NCBI GenBank assembly: GCA_030686995.1
Contig: CM060693.1
Span: 116,782,728 to 116,846,727 of the forward strand
DNA length: 64,000 nucleotides
Source: Artemisia argyi
Lineage: Eukaryota > Streptophyta > Magnoliopsida > Asterales > Asteraceae
Direction of reading: 5' to 3'
A model generated the notes under the pieces. It had not been told where the DNA came from. It saw nothing but the letters and a program-made list of their open reading frames with translations, and searched no databases. Positions 10,423-20,739 of the stretch are shown here, piece after piece. Within the stretch, counting starts at the first letter, position 1. Every line of letters starts with the position of its first letter. Both the position numbers and the translations under genes were made by a program.

Positions 10423-12161
10423 ATGCTTGAACCTAACCATGCCCCTCATGATGTGAGATCCTATGATGAGATTGATGAGGCAGAGGATAGAACTAGGGAA
10501 AAACTTGCTGAACAATTAAAGGATCCTCAGTGCATAGCAAAAAATATTGTGTTTCACTATGACTATGCTAATGACAATCATTCAGCCATTTTTGTTCCTC
10601 AAAAGAGAATCCTCCCTGACAAAGTTTTTTGGAATATAGACATTGAGAAAATGAAAGCTGAAAGAATTGTGGGTAACACACGCACTATCTTTAGGATTAC
10701 TGACCCAACGATTTATCCCCTGAACACACCCAGGCACCTTGTACCATTTACTCTTCCCACACAGTGTAATACTCTAATTGGGTTATATGTTCTAGGTTAA
10801 TTGTTTAATGATTTTGAGAAAACATGTAAAATGAGAATTACACCAACAGGGATTACAGAAGAGGACAGGGGCTTTGAGCAAACAAAACAGTGTTACCTAA
10901 CTGAAGTCATGCCATTTTTCAAACTTCTCAAAGAACATTTTGAGGGCCTTAAAAATACCATTAATGATGATGTGACTCAAATGAAAAAGGTTTTTAAAGA
11001 TGTGGAAAGTGAGGGTAACCAATTAGCTATTGATCTCAAATACAGTGAAATTGACAGGAAAAACATTCTCATTATGAATGAAAACTTGCTTGCTAATTGC
11101 ATTGCACAAGATGTGTTTTACACTGTAACCGACTCAGCATTATTTGCTCGACAATTTCATGAAATGTCGGTCACTTTGAATGTCTTCCAGAATCGTGTAA
11201 TTGAGCTTGAGGGGGAGAATTACAAACTTAATGAAAAAAATTCAAAACGAAGACCATGATAACATGGTCAGGAATTTCTCAAAACTAGAAGTTGATAATC
11301 TTAACTTACAACTTAAATATCAACATCTAGAAGAAAGCATAAAAATATCAAATGCCAAGACATCTTCGGATGCTCCTGAGTTTGACACATGTTTTGAATT
11401 AGCCAAAAAGGATGAAGTAATTCAAGCTCACTCAAACACGATTCGGAAATTGAAGGTCCAAATTGCACAATTAAAGTCTAACATGGGCAATGTAACCAAT
11501 ACCAGTCACCAAATGTCACTAGATTCTCAAAATTTTCAGAAACCAGACATCATTAATGCATTGCAACATGATAAAGAGTGGCTTCGTGCTGAAATGTCAA
11601 ACGCTAAACAACGTTACAAAGAGTTATCTGAGTCTATTAAGATAACACGTGACCAAAACAATGATAGAGTCACTTCTTTGTTAAACAAGAATGAGAATCT
11701 AAGGACTATGGTGAAAGGTAAAATGCTGTTGTGTCATGTGATCATGCAATTTCCAATGCTCATGTTTGTAAGAAATATGCGTGTGATGCCCTGAACATCT
11801 CTCTTCCCCTTAGGAACAATAAGTTAGTTCATAACAACTATCTTAGACATCTTAAGGATTGCCTTGTCATACTTAGTGAAACTGTTGAAAATGAGAGGTT
11901 GTCTAAACTGCTGGATGATGTTGTTGTTGGTACATGCTTCCTCACTAATAGAGCCCAGGAATTATTAGAATACGCTATAGGAACATGCCCCAAGAATGAT
12001 AACATATCGGATAGGTCACTTGCGTCACACTCTAAAGTTGACAACAAACATGTCATATTTAATCATCCCCAAACCATGCCACAATCCAACACCATGGGTA
12101 CCAGTAAACAAGTAGCAATTAAGCATACTAATGTTACCGTCATTGCTTATACAGGAGTAAC
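10423..12161 (+). pseudogene. Copia-1 post-Gag coiled-coil spacer, broken
   Basis: The long heptad-like region continues in shifting frames: 10423-10800 and 10801-11259 (same frame, one stop), 11201-11794 (next frame), and 11731 onward (original frame). At least two frameshifts are therefore needed. Recognisable parts include AIFVPQKRILPDKVFW near 10590-10630 and repeated Lys/Asn/Leu heptads. In Asteraceae copia relatives I recall a similar extension between the Gag zinc knuckle and the protease. No protease is reached before Athila-1 interrupts the sequence. Confidence 0.7.
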
Positions 12162-15100
12162 TGATTGCTGGTAAACAGTCAGAAAATATCAACCAAGTAA
12201 TGGTCAACAAGTCAAACAGTCTAAACCAATACTCCGTGGAGTGTAGTGTCTCCCCGGGTCGTTAGATCCCAACGAGGCGTGAAATCTGAAATAAGACGAC
12301 TTTGAGATCAGGTGAAATGAACAGGAAAAGGGTTCAAGTGATTATACAACTGAAATATAAGTGAAAATAGCTTTGATAAGCTATATCAACTAATACGTGA
12401 AATCAGATAATCACAAATTCAAAGGAACTGGAAAACGCGTATGTTTGATATTTAATCGTAAACATACGAAACAAAACGATTTTAACTATAGTAGGAATTT
12501 TCATGCCTTAGGGGATTAAATGCAAATTAAATAAACTTAAAATATTTATTTTATAATTATAAACTTATTATTTAAAAGTTAAGAAAACCTAAAAATGTAA
12601 AAAGAAATAAAATGTACGTTTAAATTTAAATAAACGTAAACGTATGAAACAAACGTGATTCTGTCAAATATAACTCCTACAAATGTAAAAATTATATTTT
12701 TGGAATCCTAAAAGTAAAAGAAAATTTATTAGAAATTTAAAATTATTTTTATAACTATTCAATTAATTATTATTTAATAACTATTTTTAATTAATTAATA
12801 ATACACTAATAAATAAGAAAATGTGAAATAAGCCTAGAAAAATAAAATTAAAACTTAGAAAAATCTAAAATATTATAAAACTTATTTTAGAACTAAAATT
12901 ATATTTTTCACACTATTTATCTAATTATTATTAATTAATTATTATTTAATTATTAATTAACTAATTAAATTGATTTAAATTATTACAATACTAAAAAGGC
13001 TTAGATAATTAAGAAGATTTTTATAAATCTAATTAACCATCACAGGAATCTAAAAAATTATTAAAAGTTGGTTTTATGTATTTTTAAACTAATTTACTAA
13101 TTATTATTATAATTATTAATTAATTACCAATTAAACTAATTATATTCTAAAAAATAGAAAATGAACAGTAGAAATTCTAGAAAAATTCCTAAAAATGTTT
13201 TAACATATATAAAAGCTAGGAAAATTATAAAAACTAGGTATTAATTAATAAAATCTAATTTTTCTATTTAATTCTTTAATATTAATTAATAATTAATTAA
13301 ACTAATATTAATTCTAAATATCACTAAATGACAAAGGAAAAATCTGGAAAAATTTCTAAAAGTACTTTAATATAAAAGATATTTAATAAAAATATAAAAA
13401 TGCAAGAGTGCTTATAAATAAGCTGAAAAGGAAATTAAAAAGATAATTTCTATTAAATAGAAGCTATCACTATAATTAAGTTTGGTTTTTTCTAAATTTT
13501 CTTTTACAAAACTAATTTAATACCAAAATTAGGAGACTTTTGTAAAAACAACTAGTTTGGAACTAAAAAATAAGCACTGTGAGTGCTTATTAGCTTGACA
13601 GTTGACTTTAGTTGACCAAACTAGGAATTAAGCTCAAATGAGCTTAAGTGGGGTCCACAAGGGTGGATTCTGGTTCACTTAAGTTTTTTTTGACATTTTT
13701 AAGCTATATTTGATCAGATAAACTCACAGGATAAGCCCATAAGCCAAGATAAGCACTTTGTTTTCTTTTTGAACACAGAAAAATGGGACAGAGATTTTGG
13801 GTGAATTAAGGTGGGTCCTAGGGAGCTTAAGCTTAAAAGCTTGCTTAAAACAGGAAAGTGGCCAGGAGGAGGGTTGAATGAACCCAATTTGGGCCTGTGG
13901 GACCCACTGAGTTGCTCAGAATCAACCACCAAAGTTGTGGTGGTGGTGGTGCAGTGACTGTGCACAGGGGAGGTACTTCCCCTGCAAGTGACTTTGAGTT
14001 TGTGTAGCTTGCACACAAAAATTCACAAAATTGTATTGATGATAGGAATCATTAGTTTAGCTGGTATACATTCACATGTAAAAAGCTCAGGTCTTAGATC
14101 TACTTACTAAATTCTAAACAATTCTTGCTAAAAATGAGATTTCCTGACAAAGGCAATTTTGACTTTTTCTATTTTCTTGCTAAGTTGACTTTAATGAACT
14201 TTGATCTAACACTACTGACTTGTAATGATGTATTAAGGTATTTAGAGACTAGATTAAGTAGTAATAGCAAGTAATGAACTGATAAGCAAGTTTATGAAAT
14301 CCAAATCCTAACAGTGGTCTAGTTAGTTGAGATTAAACTTGATTTGACTATATTAAAAGTAGACACTAGTTTTTATGGTTGTTTTGAGCTACTATGATCT
14401 AGTTTAACAGATAACAATCAAAAACTACAATAAAAGCACACCAAGGATCACAGATATTGTCAAATCCAAACAACCCTATAAGTGACTGATTTTATGAGTT
14501 TCAAAGTTAAACACAGATTCAAACCATAATTCAGAATCACAAAGTTCTCTTATGATATAATAAACATTATTGAACAGATAAACAACATGCATAACAACAA
14601 TTAACCAATTTTACTATTAAAGCTAATAATAGCAATTAAGATCACAATATAAGCAACAAAGTATTCTATCAAACAAATATGCAATTTTAAGCTACAACAA
14701 GACTAAGAAATGTTGAATAAGCTCAAAAAACACAGATATAAGCAATGATAAGCAGTTGAATAGTAAAAAGCCAAAATGAGAAATAAGGCTTACAAATAGC
14801 TTTCCTGCCAAATACTAAGAACTAATGATCAAAACCACCTCTAATAGCTTTCCACAAAGCTTCTAACCCATGGCCATCAAGAATATACCCTGCTCCATGG
14901 CTTTCTTCATTTCATTCACTGATTTTGATTTTTTTTCAATTATTTTATGGAATTTTTAGTATTTTTACTTTTTATGTTTTAACTTCTTTTTAAGGTTTCT
15001 AATAGCTCACATAAGCTATCTGAGGAGCTTATATCATCTTATTTGTCCTCAAGTTCAGCTAGAAACAACAATGAACCTAAATGAGATTTTTGAATAAAAA

Positions 15101-16376
15101 TGACATAAACTAAGATTTGATGATTAACACAACAATTGATACTTGAAAAAGGTTTATTATACTCTGAGAACATGAAATACAAAGCTTGAAAGCTAATACA
15201 TACACTGGAATTTGAAAACTAATTAATTCGACACTAAGAAAATGAAATTATACTAGATAACTTATTACAATGCCTCTCCTTCCTTCTTTATAGATCTTTA
15301 TTGCTTCTTGTCGACCTCTGAATCTTTCCCACTACTTTAGAGCCATTAGATTTCATCAATTCATCAAAACTGTACATTTGGCATTTTGTCACCAAAAGTA
15401 CTTTTGAGCTGTAATGGTGGTTTGGAAGCAATTAAAGGATTTTGGAGTGATGTAGAGGTGGAGGGAACATTTTAGATAGTAGGTATGGGGCTGGGGTTGA
15501 GGTGTAAGGATTTCCCATGGCTATTTTGTTTCTCAGTGGAGGGGATTGGGAAGATGCAATAAATGTTTACTGTAGGGGTTGTGGATGTGGAAGGGTGAGC
15601 TGGTAAGTAGTATAGGTGGTGAGGTGGAGGTGATAGGTGGCCAAAACCATGGTGGTTTTGGTGTTACAGAGGGGAGGAGGGAGACGAACAGGGAAGGTGG
15701 TTTGGGAGGGAGTCAAACGGGGTCAAACCCCGTTTTATTATTAATAAGGGTGTGGGCTTGGTGTAAATTGGGCCTGGGAAAGGGTAAGGTGGGCTGGGGA
15801 TAAGGGATGGGCTTGTGTTTGGTTTGGATTAGATTTGGTTTTTAGGTTTAATATTTTAGGGTCCGATTTGGTTTGGGGTATTAAAGGCCCAAAGACCTAA
15901 AGTGTAATTTTTGGATTTTATGGGGACTGAACATGTAACTTTCCACAAGGTATCATAAGGACCATATTTTCCATAGATGAATAGTACAAGGTTTATTTTT
16001 GATATTTTTCCATTTTAAAACCTTAAGGACTATATTTGACATTTTTGAAACTTGAGGGACTAAAGTTGTCATTTTGAAAATTTTAACTTTAAAGGACTAG
16101 TTTTGACAACTTATGAATCCCTAAGGACCTTTAATGATTTTTTCACATGTTTTGATTTACCAGGGACTAGATTTGCTAAATTTTCAAAGTTCAGGGACTA
16201 AAACTGTAAATTATGTAAACTTTGTTGTTTTTCATCAGTTTTCAATCCTTTTGCACTTGTAACTCATAAAAACACAATTTATTGATATTTCATATATTTT
16301 AAAGCATATCTGTATGTTTTCAAATGTTTTTGTAGCTTAAATGTGAACAAAATGATGAGTATTTAGACACTCATCA
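12162..16376 (-). repeat. Athila-1 3' LTR (complete, 4215 bp)
   Basis: On the plus strand it runs from TGATTGCTGG to ACTCATCA, so in sense it is TGATGAGT...CAGCAATCA. It is preceded in sense by the purine tract AGTGTGGGGGAT. The AT-rich centre (12500-13550) has many AATTAATTA runs. The U3-proximal part (15900-16210) repeats the phrase type 'AGGGACTAAA...TTTGTAAA' with variations. ORF-like stretches inside (for example 13714-14016 and 15579-15803) have no recognisable product and recur only because the LTR is duplicated. Confidence 0.88.
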
Positions 16377-16412
16377 ATCCCCCACACTAAACTATTGCTA
16401 GTCCTTAGCAAT
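16377..16412 (-). promoter_or_regulatory. Athila-1 polypurine tract with upstream stem-loop
   Basis: In sense, a 7-bp stem ATTGCTA/TAGCAAT with loop AGGAC (16412-16394) is followed by TTTAGTGTGGGGGAT, which abuts the 3' LTR. This should prime plus-strand synthesis. The same stem-loop plus purine tract is repeated at 16935-16982. Confidence 0.75.
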
Positions 16413-16439
16413 CTTTTGAGAAAATTTTAATGGATTTTA

Positions 16440-16870
16440 TGTCTCTTTACCAAAAGCCATCACTTCAGGAGTAGCCAAATGTTTCAGTTCAAGTAAGAAC
16501 GATGGTCCACTTGATAACCATGTAATTTTGAGCAAACTACAAGCTGTCAACGGATTTGTTTTGTCTTTACCAAAAGCCGTTTGCTTCTGGACTAGCCAAC
16601 TCTTGATGGACATAGTCGACATCTTGGTGAGCTGATTACCAATTATGGTTTTTCAACTGCCTTTACCACAAGCCATAATCTTGCGGGCTAGCCAACTCTT
16701 TCACTTTTTAGGATATGGCGAGTTGAGATAACATACAATTTTGGGCAGATTGTAAGCCATAAACGGATTTGAGTTATCTTTACCAAGAGCCGTTTGCTCC
16801 TGGATTAGCCAGTTCTTATGTGGGTTAGACATGGTGGACTGATAACCATTTATTGCATTTCTAAGTGTGA
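16440..16870 (-). repeat. Two copies of a roughly 215-bp repeat, each of two similar halves
   Basis: On the plus strand CTTTACCAnnAGCC followed by nnnCTAGCCAnnTnTT recurs near 16445, 16565, 16663 and 16780. Units 1+2 and 3+4 share linker phrases (CAAACTACAAGCTGTCAACGG against CAGATTGTAAGCCATAAACGG), which shows a larger repeat built from diverged halves. The region lies between pol and the 3' LTR, where Athila relatives may have an env-like ORF. No ORF is present. Confidence 0.75.
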
Positions 16871-16934
16871 AAAAACTTTAAATTTTGATCAAATGAGGGT
16901 GCTTGATGGAACATGTGTTTGAATTCGTGAGAAT

Positions 16935-16982
16935 CCCCCCCCCCCCCCCACACTTAGAAATGAATATTGCCCTCAATATTCA
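16935..16982 (-). promoter_or_regulatory. Internal stem-loop plus G-rich purine tract (PPT-like)
   Basis: In sense, a 9-bp stem TGAATATTG/CAATATTCA with loop AGGG (16982-16961) is followed by TTTCTAAGTGTG and 15 consecutive G (16949-16935). It copies the layout at the true PPT. A weaker third copy, CTAGTGTGGGGGAG, lies near 17104-17117. Confidence 0.65.
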
Positions 16983-17179
16983 AAGCACCGGGTGTTAAAC
17001 CGACACTTAGAACGTAAAAAGGAAATAATAATAACCTTTATTTTAGTCTATATACATGTTTTTTTTTTTGAAAATATATACATCTATACAACATGTGGGG
17101 CATCTCCCCCACACTAGGGTGGTAGAAAGGAGAAAGAAGACAGAAATATGGGTGAAAACCCATATTGAGCTATTGTTTT

Positions 17180-20100
17180 TGTAACACCCCCAATTCATGA
17201 TGCAGCGGAATTCAACTTGGGTGTTACTCGACGGCACAACAGTCATAATAATAGAAAACGATCTCTAACCGAGTCGTATTAAAAAGAGTTGTCATTCATA
17301 TTTATTCAAATATATCAGAGTTTACATAGTAAGGTCCCAAAAAGGTTCCATGTTTCAAAATACATCAATATAAAGTCTTTGATGTTTTTATCGAATGACA
17401 TAGTAGTTTATAGCCTTCTTCCTTTAGTACGTGCCCTTCCGCTCCATTCTTGATTATCATGGACTTGAAATACATGCTTAAGAGGTCAACACAAAGGTTG
17501 AGTGAAATTCATAGAGTTTGTTTAACGGTTGAACACAATATGTTGGTAGTATGAGTTAATTAGACTCATACTTATGTTGGAAAACAAAACAGTTATCATT
17601 ATATACTAAGCTCATGCAACCAATACGTTAACGGGTACCAATATCAATCGGCGGTTATGTTGCCCCGGTAAGTACTTTGCCGTCATACTTAATGTTTTCA
17701 AATATAGTGCATTCGTTTGAACTAATCTGCTCAAACAAATGGGATTTGTCAATCCCAATAGGCCTATTCACAATACTCGCGCTCACTAATACTAGTGATT
17801 AAATGGTTCATGATATGGGGCCTAGGATTGGCAAGGTAGGTACTTAGTAATAATAAAACAATCAGGCAGCATACAGTTTCAAAGCATTGTGTTCGGTCTA
17901 AAAGTAGCATGTATTCCCCCCAAGGGTTTGTAAAACATTGAAGTAATGTAAAGTGGGGCTATGAACTCACATTAAGTAAGATAGCAAGTAATGAAGGTAA
18001 TGGTTGGATCGTGTAGGTTTCTACGAGCAACCTATAATAGAATGTTGTGACTTAGGATCGGAGTGAAGAATATGAATAAGTGCCTATATAAATATCTTGC
18101 ATTTAGTCCATGATGTGGTATGATGTATAGTGTAAGTCTTTTGAAAGAAAAGATTCATGAAACATGTATGTTTTATATATTGTTTACTACCGTTCGGGCC
18201 GACATAATTCAGAAGTCATGTTAGTAAGCGTTCGAGGAGCCAGGACACTTTAATTTGTAAATCCACAACTTATCTCGACGGCTTTACATAATGAACTCCT
18301 CACATGAGGCTCCCTACTATTGTAGTAGTTGATAAAATATATAGATATAAGTTTTGATCCGAAAAGTTATATGTCCAATATTTGAATAAACTTAGGAAAG
18401 TTTATTATTACATGAAGATTGTTATTAGGGTAAGTTTCATAAGTCTTGTATGATCATTTTTCTTTGTATTATCTCATGGTTCTTTTAAGTGAAGTAGATC
18501 CAAATTGCTTGTTCAAGTTATCGCCAATTCCTTGTTTCATGTTTATGCCTAAGTAAGCTTACATGGTCATTTCGTCATGGCCTAGCCATGACCTTTGGTC
18601 CTTGTTCCATGGTCATGAGACTCAACCTTGGCTCTAGCCATGGTTGTGGTCTTGATTATAGGTCATAAGACCTCTTGTTCCTTTTAAAGTATAACCATAA
18701 TATAGTGACTTATATATATGTAAATAGCTGTTAAGAAACTGAGAAATATCTCATTCGTTATTGCTTTTCAGGAGACGTGCACCTGAGTTTTTGAAGAAAA
18801 CGTGATTCCGGACAACTTTCGTGGTTTAACTTTTTCATGAAACGGAGCAGAAAGGCCTCTTTTTGCGTGTCTTAGGTTCTGTCACAGAAACTATTTTGGC
18901 AGTTTTCCCGCAAAGTTTTGGTAACTTCAAATCGCCATAACTTTTGACTCGTATACTCTTTTTAGGTGGTTCAAATTGCTACGATTTCCTTGTTAGGTCC
19001 TATACTACAATATGTAATGATCCACTATCATAATTTTACCATTTTGATCAGGTCTTACCAAGAAAGTCACTAGTTTACTTGTTTTAATAACTTATCTTAA
19101 CAATCAATTACAACAACATGTTTTACTCATTTTTATACATCATGGACATGCATACAAGACATAATATAGCAAGAATAATATGTAAATAACATGAACATGA
19201 TTATTTAACAAGAAGCATGTTAGGGTTTGGCTTACAACTTTTGGCTTTCAAATAAAGAAAGGAAGTAACTAGTAAGGATAGGACTTTGATAGACTTGCTT
19301 CAACCCACTTCACTTCATGCAATCTTTCTACTCTTGTAATCTTGAAAGAGAGATGATGAAAGTTGAGGTGACTTGAGTGGATTCAAACTCAAGAGAAATC
19401 ACCAAAGTATATGAGGTTATGGAAGTGTTTTGATAACCTAAGACCAAACTAGGGTTTCTACCTTGAACTTGCTCTTGAACCTTGCTTGAATTTGGAAGAA
19501 AAAAAGCTAAGTGTGAAGTGTTGTGGTGTGTGGTGATGGACGGCAACAAGAGGGAGGGAGGGGGTATTTATAGTCCCTTGAGGAGGTTACTTATTAAGAC
19601 TAGTCAAAGCTTCCTAAGTACACTTCAACACATGTAAACATCTTAGGACATTTTGTACAAGATCAAGCCACACCATGGGGTGACTCCCCCTATTGGCGGT
19701 TCACAAGGTCTAGGGGGGTGAGGTGTGCTTGGCTTGATAATATCCTAAGTATTAGGATGAGTTTTGACTCCGGGAAATGCCAACCGTAAATGATTAGGCC
19801 TCAAAACGTAAAACCGGGTGTCGTAAAAATATGGAATTTGAAAGATTGTTAAACATGTCCATATGTTCCATAATAAAATATAAAATGAGTGGTAGGTTCC
19901 ATTTGGGTGGTAAAACCTTGCTAAAACTGGAAACACGGGTCTAAAACGCGTAATACGTAAAATGTACGAATATTGCGTAAAATTGAGAAAAGTAAAATGT
20001 TACTTTTCTAATAGGATATAAATGATTTAAAAAGACTTATAATGTCCAGACTGGGCTCAGTCTAGTGTCGGTTGGTATTAAATGTCTTTTAGACATCAAA

Positions 20101-20633
20101 TCGTAAGCCTAAAAATTAAGGAATGACTTATAAAATCAAAGAATGATTTTTGGTCAAAGGAAGAGGGAAAAATATGTTGACTTATTCTAATAAGTTGAAA
20201 ACTCAAATAATCTTAGAAACGCGGTGCAGGTATAGGCTAAGGTTACGGCTGAGTAAAAACGCTTAAAACTGAAATTCCAGTTTTTCACGGCCGAGGTTTA
20301 TTTTGGTCATGTTTTTCTCAGTCATGATTTATTCTCAAATAAATCATGAGTGTGTCAAACATTTTTCTGATACGGGGTCACTTAACGGGGTCGAGTTTCG
20401 TTGTGCGTAGAATTTCTGAATGACGTTTTACTCTAAAACGTGTAATTCCTTAATAACTTTCACGAAAATGATCTGACGAATGTCAAACATTTAATTTGCC
20501 ATGGAAATGATTTATCACTCGAGAATATGAAATAAAAATCAACTTTTGGGAAAATTTCGGGAAAAATGAATAGTAAAAATGAATAGTAAATTTCCCGGGA
20601 ATAGTAATTAACCTGAAATTGCGAATTGTTACA
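17180..20633 (-). mobile_element. Solo LTR of a Tekay-type chromovirus
   Basis: The 3454-bp unit starts TGTAACACCCCC and ends GAATTGTTACA. It is flanked by a perfect 5-bp duplication GTTTT (17175-17179 and 20634-20638). It is homologous over its length to the LTRs at 28278-37523, 30909-34453 and 40519-44222, and it has no internal region. It is therefore the product of LTR-LTR recombination after insertion into Athila-1. The sense strand is minus. The U5 end carries the TAACACCC/GGGTGTTA hairpin with CAGCGGAA in its loop. Confidence 0.92.
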
Positions 20634-20739
20634 GTTTTTGATAACCGAGTCGCTAGCTTGACTCGACCTCAAATTAAATCGTTCATGAGGAAGCTACTGT
20701 TTTTGATTACCGAGTCGCTAGCTTGACTCAACCCCGAAT
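20634..20739. repeat. Tandem duplication just downstream of Athila-1 pol
   Basis: The phrase TGATTACCGAGTCGCTAGC-TTGACTC occurs twice (about 20638-20664 and 20706-20732, first copy TGATAACC), about 68 bp apart. Similar text lies between them (CCTCAAATTAAATCG and CCCCGAATTTAATTG). It is 3' noncoding sequence of Athila-1. Confidence 0.65.

Larger units (their letters stand above)
6912..12161 (+). mobile_element. Copia-1: 5' half of a Ty1/copia LTR retrotransposon
   Basis: A 351-bp 5' LTR is followed by a methionine-initiator-type PBS, a leader of about 930 bp, a broken gag and a long broken coiled-coil region. The sequence stops at 12161, where Athila-1 begins. Protease, integrase, RT and the 3' LTR are absent from the window, and the missing half is not found beyond the right end of Athila-1. 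The five bases before the LTR are AAATA, but no matching right duplication exists. Confidence 0.9.

Noticed and set aside
13714..14016. 100-residue minus-strand ORF repeated at 25844-26146
   Set aside because: Present twice only because it lies in the Athila-1 LTR; no domain or codon pattern suggesting a gene.
15579..15803. Gly-rich 74-residue ORF
   Set aside because: Low-complexity G-rich LTR sequence. It begins at a TTG-like or incidental start and is absent as an intact ORF in the truncated LTR copy.
16440..16870. Possible CRISPR-like regular array
   Set aside because: Units are diverged, of unequal spacing, few in number and inside a plant retrotransposon.
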